From assembly GCF_011397635.1 (NCBI RefSeq), contig NC_064769.1:21407207-21471206 (forward strand): a stretch of DNA of 64,000 nt, read 5' to 3'. Below, in pieces: positions 1-13,437 of this stretch (position 1 is the first letter of the stretch; each line of letters begins with the position of its first letter). The position numbers were made by a program, and so were the translations under genes. Source of the DNA: Epinephelus fuscoguttatus (lineage: Eukaryota; Chordata; Actinopteri; Perciformes; Serranidae). Under the pieces are notes generated by a model, which was not told the origin of the DNA, did no database searches, and saw only the letters and a list, made by a program, of their open reading frames with translations.

Positions 1-2040
1 CTTTTAGACAAAGAGAGAAATGGCACAACAACAGCCATCCCACTCTTCATATTTTGATGTGATAAATGACATGCTAAGGCCCATTAATTGGATTATGCAT
101 GGCTGCACGTAAACAGGAATATTAGTGGAATATTCTTTTTCATTAGCTATGTAAACAGCTTAGTAGCAATATTGTATTTTTTGGAATAAGGCCAAAAGCA
201 GAATATTTTGTGCATGTAAACGTAGTCAGTGATGTCCGTCTATATTAACCACTATCATGATGAGGTTGCTCACTTCTCATAGAACTTCAGGTGAATTTGT
301 CACTCTGTTTTCACTATTATTGCCAATTTTGCCACAGATAAGCAGATAAGCAAGATCACAAGGAATAGATTATGAGCAAAATGTCTCATGTGTAGACTTA
401 GAGTGGAAATGCCCAACAGATATATTCTACAGAGCTTCATTCATGTATGTATTCTATATTTACATGTATCAAAGATGATGTAAGGTCAGTTTTAGAAGCA
501 GTGTCACTACGCTCAATCATAAATAAATACAGCTGTTAGGTCCATATAGACCTCCAGAGCTTGAAACGCACACTGCAGTTAAGATCTCTCAGTTTGCAGG
601 TATGCTGGGGACTATGTTGCTATCTCATTGTCCTGCCTGGCAGTGAAATCAAAGCTTTGGGGGGAAGAATGAGGAGTTAGGCCAAGGAGCCGGGGCCAGG
701 CATCTTACTTCCAGCTCTTGCACACTTGGCTGGTGAACTGTTTGTTTAGACTGTAGCTGGGAGAAAGGCCAGTTTGGCAGGGAGCTCTGTCGGGGCTGCT
801 CAAGGACTCACAAAAGGACAGACAAACAGGTTTATTGCACCAAGGACAAGTCCTGTAAAGGATGGAGCAGGGCTGCTTTGTGTGTGTGTGTTAGAGGTAA
901 ATGTCTGCAAGTCTGTCATCTTGTTTATGACAGTACTATTTTCCCTTTTATTATTTACTAATAATAGTGCAGCAAATGTAATATAACTGTCAGGAATCAC
1001 AATTATAAGTGATGTAGGGGAACAGTGATGTGCATTGAATAATATATATAACTGTAAGTTACAACAGTGTTAATTAAAAATGTTTAAATAATATACTGGC
1101 ATACTTATTCACTAAAACTCTATTTAAAGTGACGACAGAAACAATTTCAGCTCGGGCACTCTGCTGCTTCATTAATGCACTCATTCACTTCTCCAGTGAT
1201 GAGCCTGGAAACATGATGTATAATCACTATTCAGCTTTAAACTCAGTTGACATTTTAATCCAAATTACGTGTAATAGTGTTATGAAATATTAATTCTGAG
1301 GGAATATCTCAACTAAGGGAGTCAATTGTTGCTAAGGAACACAGCCTTGACTTTCAGCTGAGGTGCTGTTGCTTGTTATTGCAAGCGAAGGCACTAATCT
1401 ATCTGCAGTGGCCTCAGAGGAGTCAACCTACTAAACAGTACCCAGCCTGCACTGCCGTTAGGACGTTTGGCAGCCATGAGCCAAACTTAGAAAGAGCAGG
1501 TAAAGCAGAACACTTAAACTATCATTTGCCCGTATGTATCTGAGCTGCAGTTGTATTATCTTGGATTAGTTTGGGGCTCAGTATTTTTACACCTTCAAAC
1601 ACCTCCAGAATAGCTTGGCTCATCTGGCAAAAATAACGTCACATTCCCTCGGTGATAGGTACTTAAATGAGTTAACACTGGAAAACGAACAAGTAGAAGC
1701 ACCTTAATTGGGTGTTGTATTGCGGCACAGACAGTATAGCTGTGTTTGCAGTGATTTTCTGTTGCTGCTTGCACAAAATGCTCTGCACCCAATAATAGCT
1801 CATCACATACAAGGGCACCCAAAAAGAGCTCTTTGACAAAAGGGCAGGGTGGAGTGCAACCCTGACAGAAGAGAGAAAGCATAGTTGGTTTGTACTGCTC
1901 CTGCACTAATGAGCTGCCATGCTTCAGTAACTAAGCAGAGCACTGTGTCTTTTCAAATTATATAAATATCTCTACTGCAAAAAGACAGACAAGGCACCTC
2001 ACAGGATTACATCCTCTGCTGGTCTAAGCTTTAAAAAAAC
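1..2040. other. RABGAP1: RABGAP1 intron, left part
   Basis: This stretch precedes the first recognisable RABGAP1 exon, so it should be intron of that gene. It is AT-rich with a short GT run near 879-890. The short open frames here have no coding character: they lack a recognisable domain and consistent splice sites. I see no exon, RNA gene or clear mobile element. Confidence 0.5.
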
Positions 2041-3130
2041 AGTCACAATATGGTATGGTCAGTAAAATATGATATAATACAGTATATTATTTTAAAAAAA
2101 ATCATGTTATAAAAAATGTCATAGTATAGTTTGCCCAAAAAATGTCACAAAAATGTCATTAAAAATTCAGTGTAGTAATCAATAAAATGTGATAGTAAAT
2201 GCCAAAAAAAATAAATAAATAAAATAAAAATTGTACTGTATTTTGTCATTAAAATTATTATTATTGTGTGGCTAATTATTTTATAATATATATCATAGTC
2301 CAGTTTGCCAAATAATTTCATTGTCATAAAAATATGGCATTAAAAAGTCATAGTATCATTTGCCAGATTTTTCCTATATGTCATAAAAATATTAAAAAGT
2401 TGTAGCATAGCGTGGCTTAAATGAAAAAAACAAACAAACAAACAAAAAAGTATGTGATTGTAAAAAGTCAGTGCAGTATGCAACAGTATGGCAAAAAAAT
2501 GTTTGTAATGTAGTTTGTCATTGTAAAATATTACAGTGTGCCCATTTTTTAAAAATAACATATATAATAAATATATCAAAAAAGTCATGGCATAGTAAAC
2601 AATAAAATGTCAGCTGCTAAAAAAATTATTGGGTGATAAAAAAGATTTATACTTTTGCATATTCTCAAAAAACGTATTCTTTTTCTTCCACAAAGTTTGC
2701 ATTGTCCCAAGAAAGGTGATAGACCATGGTCCAATCAGAGGGCAGCTGCTATCTACAGTAGGGCTATACACTTCTGAGCCAAGCAAAGGTCCTGACAGAT
2801 ACACATTTGCATTTTCTTTCTGTGTTATTTTATGAACATAACACTAGTATCGTTATACTTGGATTATCAGATGAATCTGAATGATTGCTGTTTCCTCTGA
2901 GCAGAGGTCCTGAAAGATACATACATGCTTTTTCTTAATATGTTCTTTCTGTGTTCTTCTATGAACATACGTGCCAACATCATAATAATGATGAAAATAG
3001 ATATACAGTTGAAAATAAATACAAAATGTGCAATACACACATGCCCCCATACTCATTAATATTTCTCAGGAAAATGCAAAATTATCCCCCCTATTAAGTC
3101 ATAGTGAAGTATGCCATAAAAACGTCCTGC
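2040..3130 (-). repeat. Diverged relative of the 37-bp satellite, in RABGAP1 intron
   Basis: Between about 2040 and 2620, and again near 3100-3125, degenerate copies of a short motif recur, such as gtcatagtatagt followed by gcc and an A-run. This is the core of the satellite found at 8.9-13.4 kb, in the orientation of that satellite's right arm. Spacing is irregular and the copies are much more diverged. The part at about 2630-3090 is ordinary AT-rich DNA. The family link is seen directly; the age is inferred from the divergence. Confidence 0.6.
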
Positions 3131-3364
3131 TCTTGGAGCTTGGTTACAAGTATAATGAGTGTTTTTTGTAACAGTGTCGGCTGCTGGCCCATATTCTTAG
3201 CTAACCTGTAATCTCTCTTACATTGTTCCTGTACCCCCCACATCATTCTGCCCTTCTCTCTCATGGCTTTTACTCTACTCAAGCTGTAAGGTGTAAAGAC
3301 TGGGATCAAGATGTCACTTAATGCCTTTTCTCCAACCTTTTCTTTCTTTTTGATCCTTCTCTAG

Positions 3365-4586
<1,222 letters not shown>

Positions 4587-5313
4587 GGATTCCTGCAGAT
4601 CCCTAAAAAGTCTTAAAGGCACTGAATTAATTAATCGAAAAATAAGGTCTTAATTGACCTTTCGCTAAGTCCTGTCCCTTTGTGATGGTCCAACAAGCTG
4701 TTGGAGTAAGCATGGAGCCCACACTGTAACTAACTGCACTCCCTGAAGAAATATTATCATATTTTTGGAAAACTTGAAACAGTGATTTCAGAGGGAAGCA
4801 GACAGAGGGGTCTACAGTCTGTGTTAGAAGGATATATCCAGGATGTCAAACTGACTCAGCAGCAACAACAGGTTAAAAAGACAAAGATAGTTAGAAGCTA
4901 AAGCTAAAGCTGAACTATAGGCTACACATCACAGTGTAAAAGTGAACCACCACCGCAGTGTGTGCAGATGAACCGTGTTTGGCTTTGTCCCCATGCTGCT
5001 GCCAGCACCCAGACCTCTGCTGCCGGACAGGCAGGGGATCCAGTGTCTGCTAGCTAGTTGTCACTGCACCCTGGACGACCCTGGGGTAGTGCAAATTTAA
5101 TGAACATTGGCTATTTAAAAAATATTTGGCTGCATGGCTGAAACAGATACAAGACAATGTATACGAGGCTCGGGGTTTTTTACGCTAGAAGTTTTTCAAA
5201 CTCGTCACTGCGAATCAGGGCAGTGGATTCCCACATGCTGAGTGAGAAACACAAAATTACCATAAAAAAAAAAGGTCTTAAATCTAACTTGCCTTAAGCT
5301 GTAGGAACCCTGT
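4587..5313. mobile_element. Degraded non-autonomous DNA element in last RABGAP1 intron
   Basis: The left end reads ggattcctgcag followed by a segment containing aaaagtctta. The right end, reverse-complemented, reads gggttcctacag followed by a segment containing gatttaagacc. These are related imperfect terminal inverted repeats, and I recognise the sequence as a common dispersed teleost repeat. No transposase frame is present. The right end lies about 75 nt from the final RABGAP1 acceptor. The exact borders and superfamily are uncertain, and I saw no clear target duplication. Confidence 0.5.
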
Positions 5314-5364
5314 GTTTATTGGCAGACCAGTTTCGACTGTTGTGTTTTGTGATAGTAATCATGA

Positions 5365-5511
<147 letters not shown>

Positions 5512-6600
5512 CCTGATAACACCGTCATCCGGTTTTACCCAGACCATGTCTGGAGCTCAGTGCTACTCACCACGTTGAAACCTCTGGGCGCCTAACTTAA
5601 CCCACCGGGCCATAACTTGAACACTGACCGTTAAATCCCAGGATGACCATTACTACAGACTATGTTACTTGTTCCTCTAATCAAGAATGTCCTCATGTTT
5701 CCCTGTTCCCACCAACCCCGATCTAATTACCCCCATCCATTTATTCTCCTCTTCACCCCGAATGACTACAGCCAAGCGTGCTGATGAGAAGGGGTCGACA
5801 AACGTAAGATGAAGTACAACGGTACCACTTTCCCCCAGAGACACAATGTGCTTCCACCGGTCACAGAAAAAAAAAAGCATTAAAAAAAAAAAAAAAAAAG
5901 AAAGAAATGCTTCATTAATTTCTGTCTTTGTACTGCTGATATTAAAGACCCGCAGAGGGAAGGTAGGACATCTGAACTGCTGCTGTCCTGACGGGATAGA
6001 GAAGAAAACACTCCGTCCTTCCTGACTGCTCTGCGTGCTCCCCTCTAAACTACTGGCACAAACCAACCAGTCCCTGTAAAACTTTTGTTTTAGGTACGAG
6101 AGCTAATAGACGCCTTTTCAAAACTGAGCTTTTTCTAATTTACGTTGAACAATACATTTCTTTTTCTATGTATGTACATGAATGTGCTTATGTAATGAGC
6201 ATATGTGTGTGTGTGTGAGGATGCATGTTTTTTTTTTTTGTTTTGTGTTGACTGTGAGGTGTATGTGTTTGTGTGTGTGAGACTGAAAAAAATGTGTTTG
6301 AATGCTTAAATAATTGACTGAAATAAGATGTGTGTATAATAGAAAGAGCGAGACAGCGTGTGGAAGTCCAAGGGAAGGATAAAGCACTAAGGTTATGAGT
6401 GTGTGCATGCATGTAAGAGGGGAAAAAAATTCCCTGGTTGTCTAGTTTCCTTTAATGTTCAAATGTGTATATGAATGATGCTAAAGAAAAGTTTGCTGAC
6501 AAAGCCTTGATCTGAAGGTCGATAAAGATGATACTAGTGGATATGAATATATAATTTACAGCAAGGACAGAAGCATTAAAGCTGTTGTGATCACCGACAG
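5512..6600 (+). other. RABGAP1: RABGAP1 3' untranslated region (end inferred)
   Basis: This non-coding stretch follows the stop codon. It contains an A-rich tract near 5868-5907 and GT runs at 6200-6280. An ATTAAA hexamer at 6575-6580 could specify 3' end formation shortly afterwards. An alternative AATAAA lies at 8499-8504, but using it would place a decayed Tc1-like copy inside the transcript. The end shown is therefore an inference. Confidence 0.5.
6575..6580 (+). promoter_or_regulatory. RABGAP1: Candidate polyadenylation signal (ATTAAA)
   Basis: This is an ATTAAA variant hexamer about 1.06 kb downstream of the RABGAP1 stop, followed by a GT-containing segment (gctgttgtg). An earlier ATTAAA occurs near 5940. 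Which one is used cannot be read from sequence alone. Confidence 0.4.
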
Positions 6601-6984
6601 CAACATAACTTTCCTTACATCCAATTTCAGACTTAAATCATGCCTGAGGTTTGTTTGGTTTGGATGTCCCAGCACAAAGAAACTAAAAATGCTCCAAATC
6701 ATGCAAACCTCTGCATGTGCTATACAGTATGTGTATGTATGTTACAACACTGTTAAACCCCAGAGTGGTGCAATGCTTGTTACAAACCATAAACATCACT
6801 TAGAGGAAGTGTAAAGTCAAATGGAAACCGCACACACATGCACAGACGTCGTAATTCCTGCTGCACTTTAACACATCTTTAAACCCCCGTCCAAACTCTG
6901 CGGCGCCAACTGATCTGTGACCTTTGACTGTGACTGGCAGGGTCATGGTTGATAATTTGTTGAGCAGGGTGGCCGGAATTTTCA

Positions 6985-7846
6985 ACACTCAGTGGCCACT
7001 TTATTAGGGACCCCTGCTTGTTAAAGTGGTCATGCAGTCCTCCAAATATGCAGACAAGGCAAGAAAGGGCAAGATGTTGGATCTGAGCGATAGTGTGGTT
7101 ATTGGTGCTCGTTGATGACGCAGGATGTAGGGGAAAACAGAAGCAATGCAGTCAGCAGCAAAGACAAAAAGCACGCCTCATCTGTGAGAGAAGATGTTTA
7201 AAACTAACAGGAAGGCCACAAGGACAGAGATAAGTTCAGCGTCTGCACGACTTGTTGAATGTTGGCTGTCTTTCCTGTTCCCTGCCGACAGCTAAGACCA
7301 AGAAGATGAGGCAACAGACGGTGATTGATGATTGGAAAATGCTACATGATGCAGCAAATGATGTGAGGGTCAGACTTGGCATGAAAAGCATATACGCAGT
7401 GTTAAGTCAAAGGTAGACTGTGCTGTAATGACGAGGAGAGTGTTTTCTTGGCTCCTGCGGCGGGGTTCCTTAATGCCACAGTGTCCAAGAGCATTGTTAC
7501 TGTCCAGATGCATCTCCTCTTGGCTGTGTGACAAAGCATCATCTCGAGATAGATCCAGCAACATGACAGAAACTTGTGTTTATTCCGGCTGCCTGTGCTT
7601 GGTTCAGTAAGAGCACCTCTGGGATGAGGTGGAACAGGATAACCACGGCACAAGCATCTTGCGGCTTCCAAAAAATCTGCAGGAATTGATCGACTTTATC
7701 GAACCGGTGTGGAGCAAAATCCCTGTGAAACAGTTTCATGAATTCAAGCCTCAAAGAATTCGAGGAGTGAGTCGAGGAGGCGAAAGCAGATGTTCCCCAG
7801 TGCTGAGAGGGTTGAAATATTGAAGTGGTTATTGAGTTTGTACACT
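6985..7846 (+). mobile_element. Decayed Tc1/mariner-like element
   Basis: The left end reads cactcagtggccact, then ttattaggg; the right end is its imperfect inverse near 7820-7846. I recognise these as ends of a common fish Tc1-like family. Translating 7680-7745 gives a segment (QELIDFIEPVWSKIP) resembling the C-terminal tail of Tc1-like transposases. The body is about 860 bp, shorter than complete elements, with several stops and frame changes, so it cannot encode a working transposase. It lies just downstream of the likely RABGAP1 3' end. Confidence 0.6.
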
Positions 7847-8890
7847 CACACTGTTGTGAATGTGGAGGCAGGAAAGTCACACACATACATATATATACAC
7901 ACACAGTCAACTGCCAGAAGTGAAACTCTGCACTTACAGCGTGGATCAGTATCACAGCAGTTACACTGTCAGATGCAGGACTGCAGACGTCATCAGAGGT
8001 CAAAGCAGAGGTCAAACTGACTCTAAATCAGTCCAGAGGGGATGGGGGTTTTAAAAAAGTGCTTGGTTGTGTATGTGTGTTTTCATATTTAGCTGACTAG
8101 AAAGATGGTTCAACAATATTCCAATTTCTATTCATACTACTGATCATATTAGACTGCAGAAAGCTTATTTCTTTCACCAGCCTAACATGAACAGTTAATG
8201 TAAATTGCATCTAACTTGAAGGGTGGAATTTGATAGGCTGAAATCTATTGGTGATGTCAGAGGAAAGGTCGAGATGAAGTAAAGGGCCGTTCCTCTAAAG
8301 GCACTGGGTTGTACATAACAAACATTAAAAAATGAATATTGAGTTTTTGTTTATGATTTTCTACTCTGTAACTTTAACTAATGTTGCCTACTTGTACCTA
8401 CCAACCTGCTGCCGTGCTACAGTTTAATCCACAACGATGTTTTATGTTTGTAATGTTTATTTTGCTCCAAGCTTCTCAGTCAGACTGCTGTTTGGTTAAA
8501 TAAATGCCAAAACGTAGCTTTATCATCCAACAACAAAAACATTATCAAAGTGTGGAAATTGTAATAGTGTAGGATGCATTGTGTATACTTCATGAATTTC
8601 AATATAAAGATATCAACACAAAATCTGTCTGCCTCTTTTTTTTGCATCTTCAATAACAGAATCAAACCCTCTGACAGCTCGACTGACAGTTGATAAATTA
8701 GATGATGAAATAAAATGAAACTCAGAAGAGTTAGGCTCAAACTATCCAGTGTATTCAGTACATATGCACCTAATGTGAAGAGCTTAAACCAGTCACTGAT
8801 CATAGAGATGCCACAGAATGATGATGTTTACTTGTCATGCTACACAAAAATGTAGTTAAACAGTCACGTTTTCACAGTGTGCCATTAAAA
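7847..8890. other. Intergenic DNA with a candidate AATAAA signal
   Basis: This is unique-looking AT-rich sequence with a short CA/TA run at 7880-7906. An AATAAA at 8499-8504 on the plus strand is a possible alternative 3' end for RABGAP1. I see no coding sequence. Confidence 0.45.
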
Positions 8891-9555
8891 TTTACAACAT
8901 ACTATACTATGACTTTTTTCATGTTTCGAGATGACATACTATACTATCACATTTTTTTCATGCTTTGAGACCAAATACTATACTATGACATTTTTCAAGG
9001 TTTTGGACAACATACTATACTATGACTTTGTTTCATGATTTTGGACAACATACTATACTATGACTTTGTTTCACGATTTTGGACAACATACTATACTATG
9101 ACTTTTTTCATGTTTTGAGACGACATACTATACTATGACTTTTTTCATGATTTTGGACGACATACTATACTATGACTTTTTTCATGATTTTGGACGACAT
9201 ACTATACTATGACTTTTTTCATGTTTTGAGACGACATACTATACTATGACTTTTTTCATGATTTTGGACGACATACTATACTATGACTTTTTTTCACGAT
9301 TTTGGACAACATACTATACTATGACTTTTTTCATGATTTTGGACGACATACTATACTATGACTTTTTTCATGTTTTGAGACGACATACTATACTATGACT
9401 TTTTTCATGTTTTGAGACGAAATACTATACTATAAAATTTTTCACGGTTTTGAGACGACATACTATACTATGACTTTTTTCATGATTTTGGACGACATAC
9501 TATACTATGACTTTTTTCATGATTTTGGACGACATACTATACTATGACTTTTTTT

Positions 9556-10140
9556 CATGATTTTGGACAACATACTATACTATGACTTTTTTCATGTTTT
9601 GAGACGACATACTATACTATGACTTTTTTCATGTTTCGAGACGACATACTATAACATTTTTCATGGTTTTGGAAGACATACTATACTATGACTTTGTTTC
9701 ATGATTCTGGATGACATACTATAGTATGACTTTGTTTCATATTTCGAGACGACATACTATGACTTTTTCATGTTTTGACACGACATACTATACTATGACT
9801 TTGTTTCATGATTTTGGACGACATACTATACTATGACTTTTTTCATGTTTTGAGACAAAATACTATACTATAAAATTTTTCACGGTTTTGGACGACATAC
9901 TATACTATGACATTTTTTCATGGTTTTGGACGACATACTATACTATGACATTTTTTCATGGTTTTGGATGACATACTATACTATGACTTTTTTCATGTTT
10001 TGAGACGAAATACTCTACTATGACTTTTTTTCATGGTTTTGGACGACATACTATACTATGACTTTATTTCATGATTTTGGACGACATACTATACTTTGAC
10101 TTTTTTCATGTTTTGAGACGACATACTATACTATGACTTT
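9556..10140 (+). repeat. Higher-order block A inside the satellite
   Basis: This block contains an idiosyncratic series of variant units: a shortened unit reading catactataacat, one with gattctggatg, one with the inverted core ctatagtatg, and one with caaaatactatactataaaa. The same series in the same order recurs starting 807 bp later, at about 10363-10905. The second copy lacks one 37-bp unit. This pattern indicates duplication of the whole block rather than independent mutation. Confidence 0.85.
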
Positions 10141-10362
10141 TTTCACATTTTGAGACGACATACTATACTATGACTTTGTTTCGTGATTTTGGAAGACATA
10201 CTATACTATGACTTTTTTCATGTTTTGACACGACATACTATACTATGACTTTGTTTCATGATTTTGGACGACATACTATACTATGACTTTTTTCATGTTT
10301 CGAGACGACATACTATACTATGACATTTTTCATGTTTCGAGACGACATACTATAACATTTTT

Positions 10363-10905
10363 CATGATTTTGGACAACATACTATACTATGACTTTTTTC
10401 ATGTTTTGAGACGACATACTATACTATGACTTTTTTCATGTTTCGAGACGACATACTATAACATTTTTCATGGTTTTGGAAGACATACTATACTATGACT
10501 TTGTTTCATGATTCTGGATGACATACTATAGTATGACTTTGTTTCATATTTCGAGACGACATACTATGACTTTTTCATGTTTTGACACGACATACTATAC
10601 TATGACTTTGTTTCATGATTTTGGACGACATACTATACTATGACTTTTTTCATGTTTTGAGACAAAATACTATACTATAAAATTTTTCACGGTTTTGGAC
10701 GACATACTATACTATGACATTTTTTCATGGTTTTGGATGACATACTATACTATGACTTTTTTCATGTTTTGAGACGAAATACTCTACTATGACTTTTTTT
10801 CATGGTTTTGGACGACATACTATACTATGACTTTATTTCATGATTTTGGACGACATACTATACTTTGACTTTTTTCATGTTTTGAGACGACATACTATAC
10901 TATGA
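10363..10905 (+). repeat. Higher-order block B inside the satellite
   Basis: This is a near-identical copy of the block at 9556-10140, with the same rare unit variants in the same order but one unit fewer. Near-identity across more than ten units implies a recent unequal exchange or slippage event. Confidence 0.85.
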
Positions 10906-11090
10906 CTTTTTTCATGTTTTGACACGACATACTATACTATGACTTTGTTTCATGATTTTGGACGACATACTATACTATGACTTTGTTTCATGATTCTAGA
11001 TGATGTACTATACTGTGATTTTTTTTCTTATTTCGAGACGACATACTTTACTGACTTTATTTCATGATTTTGGACGACATACTATACTAA

Positions 11091-11460
11091 CGAAACTAAC
11101 GAAACATCAAACTATCAAAATATACACGGACCGTCTGTGACCCCGCGTTCAACCGACAACCGGCAGGATTCACCTTTAGTTTCTGCTGCGGCTTGGCTGC
11201 TCCCTGGTTTATCCAACCAGCATTAGCTTCTGTTCCTCATCTCCATCGGTCAAGCTGGCGCTGATGTTTACATCCATTATCGTTGTCAGTAATGCTTGCT
11301 ACGGAGCATGCCGCCGGCTCTCGCATTGTTTTTGAGATGCAAACTGTTAAAGTCAGTCAACCGATTGCTAGTCTCGCAATACCTGAATCCATGACTCTAC
11401 GATCGATTCATCTAAGGATTCGTGGCTGATTCGTATCGATTGAGGAGGCAAACAAAAGTC
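11091..11460. other. Spacer between satellite arms, with hAT-like remnant
   Basis: This is the non-satellite centre of the inverted array. Bases about 11126-11200 (gtctgtgacccc, gttcaac, acaaccg, then tttctgctgc) are a diverged copy of bases about 12699-12760 inside the hAT-type element at 12014-13035. The part at 11385-11455 contains repeated cgattcat/gattcgt words resembling hAT inverted repeats. I infer an older DNA-transposon remnant at the centre. Confidence 0.55.
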
Positions 11461-12013
11461 AAGTATAGTTTGTCATCCAAAACCATGAAAAAAGTCATAG
11501 TATAGTATGTCGTCTCGAAACAAAAAAAGTCATAGTATAGTAAGATGTTTTAAATCATGAAAAAATGTCACAGAATAGGATGCCTTCCAAAACCATGAAA
11601 AAAAGTCATAGTATAGTATTTCATCTCAAAACATGAAAAAAGTCATAGTATAGTATGTCGTCTCGAAACGAAAAAAATCATAGTATAGTATGTTGTTTCA
11701 AATCATGAAAAAATGTCAGTATAGTATGTCGTCTCAAAACATGAAAAAAAGTCAGTATAGCATGTCTTCCAAAACCATGAAAAAATGTCACATAAAGTAT
11801 GTTGTACTAAATCATAAAAAAAGTCATAGTATAGTATGTCGTCCAAAACCATGAAAAAAAGTCATAGCGTAGTATTTTGCTTCAAATCATGAAAAAATGT
11901 CACAGTATAGTATGTTGTCTCGAAACATGAAAAAAGTCGTAGTATAGTATGTTGTTTCAAATCATGAAAAAATGTTATAATATTGTATGTCGTCTGAAAA
12001 CATGAAAAAAAGT
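11461..12013 (-). repeat. 37-bp satellite, right arm, first part (inverted)
   Basis: The same unit as at 8895-11090 appears here in reverse complement (atgaaaaaagtcatagtat, then agtatgtcgtc). Units are more diverged than in the left arm. The hAT-type element at 12014-13035 interrupts the array. Confidence 0.93.
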
Positions 12014-13035
12014 TAGGGATGCACCGAAATGAAAATTTGTGGCCGAAGCCGAAGCTGAATATTATTAAACGCTTGGCCGAATACTGAGTACCGAACACCG
12101 AATATCATTGTTTAGTTTTTCATTAGTTTTTGCAGATGAACCCCCTCCAGATTAGTGTTGTCACAGTATCAAAATTGGGACCCACTGTGCGATACCAATG
12201 AAAATATCATGGTTCTGAGTAGTATCACAATACCACAGTGAAAATGAGGCAGATGTGCCTTTTGTCATTTACAAAAAGATAAATCACTTTTCTATAATAC
12301 ATCAATGGTATTTCAATGGAATAAATTACTTATTGACTTATTCATACTTCAAAAACAGCATCAATAAGTGATGAACATAGGGGGGATTAAAATAAAATAA
12401 ATAAATAAAATAAGAATCAACCAGCCCCCCTCCTCCCCTGACAAGTCCCTTCATAAGCAATGAACAGTCCCTAAAGTGTGGTGAGGTTTGTGGGCCGTTA
12501 CTGCCAGAAAGAGAGAAATGTGAAAGGCTTGTTTCTCCTCTGACACGTCACATACCTGTGTTCGGCTGGCTCGGCCATTCAGGTACTTCTGGGCAGTCAT
12601 GACACCAAGAAGAGGATATTATTGGAACCGACTTCTCTGTCGCCGGGTAAGCCGATGGCCGCCGTATTTGACAGGAATACATTAACGTTCCTGTCTATGT
12701 CTGTGACCCCCGTTCAACTCACAACCGATGGGATTCGCCTTTTGTTTCTGCTGCTGGTTGAAATCTGTAGGCTGCTCGCACAGCGTGTTGAATGATTTAA
12801 GCCTATTTTGCTTGCTCAAAACTATTTTTAGTCGCAAATGTGAGTGCCGTGACGGACGGATCGCCACACTGCCGACATTTTACTCTGCCGGTCATGGCAC
12901 GCTGTTTGATTGCGTTATCAAAATGCCGCTATTATTTGGCCTTGCTTTTAACTTATTCCACCGAATACCGAATGTGTGGTTTTTTGCAATATTCGGCCGA
13001 ATATATTCGGTTACCGAATATTCGGTGCATCCCTA
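12014..13035. mobile_element. Non-autonomous hAT-type element inside the satellite
   Basis: The terminal inverted repeats read TAGGGATGCACCGAA at both ends, at least 15 bp. The element is flanked by the perfect 8-bp duplication aaaaaagt at 12006-12013 and 13036-13043, the mark of hAT insertion. The 1022-bp body has sub-terminal repeats of gccgaa, attcgg and accgaa words and no transposase-length frame. It is therefore non-autonomous, mobilised in trans if at all. It inserted after the satellite formed, because satellite units resume directly after the duplication. Confidence 0.88.
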
Positions 13036-13437
13036 AAAAAAGTCATAGTATAATATATCGTCCAAAACCATGAAAAAAGTCATCATATAGTATGTCGTCT
13101 CAAAACGAAAAAAAAAAATCACAGTATGGTATGTCATTTCAAATCATGAAAAAATGTCATAGTATAGTATGTTGTCTCAAAACATAAAAGTCAGTAGAGC
13201 ATGTCTTCCAAAACCATGAAAAAAAGTCATAGTATAGTATGTCGTCCAAAACCATGAAAAAAGTCATAGTATAGTATGTCATCAAAAACCATGAAATAAA
13301 GTCTATATATATTATGTCATCAAAAATCACGAAAAAAAAGTCATTGTATAGTATGTCATCCAAAACCATGAAAAAAAGTCACAGTATAGTATGTTGTCAT
13401 AAAACACAAAAAAGGTCACAGTATAGTATGCCATGTC
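13036..13437 (-). repeat. 37-bp satellite, right arm, second part (inverted)
   Basis: This is the continuation of the inverted satellite after the hAT insertion, about ten diverged units. It fades into unique sequence near 13437. Confidence 0.9.

Larger units (their letters stand above)
8895..11090 (+). repeat. 37-bp satellite, left arm (plus orientation)
   Basis: About 2.2 kb of head-to-tail units of 36-38 bp, roughly 55-60 copies. Each consists of the core catactatactatgac, a T-run, catg, and either attttggacga or ttttgagacga. Two spacer versions (TTTTGGACGA-type and TTTTGAGACGA-type) alternate irregularly. Units diverge by a few bases, with occasional shortened ones lacking one ctatac. 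There is no open reading frame of interest. A longer-range duplication inside the arm is listed separately. The same unit is found inverted at 11461-12013 and 13036-13437. Confidence 0.95.

Noticed and set aside
1..3364. Possible GPR21 or further RABGAP1 exons in the left intron
   Set aside because: In mammals GPR21 lies within the RABGAP1 region, but no frame here resembles a seven-helix receptor or earlier RABGAP1 exons.
7539..8015. Open frame of 158 codons on the minus strand
   Set aside because: It is antisense to a decayed Tc1-like element; the plus strand shows the transposase-like remnant.
8895..11090. Regularly spaced short repeats resembling a CRISPR array
   Set aside because: Both parts of the 37-bp unit are repeated, so there are no unique spacers. 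The genome is vertebrate and no cas genes are present.
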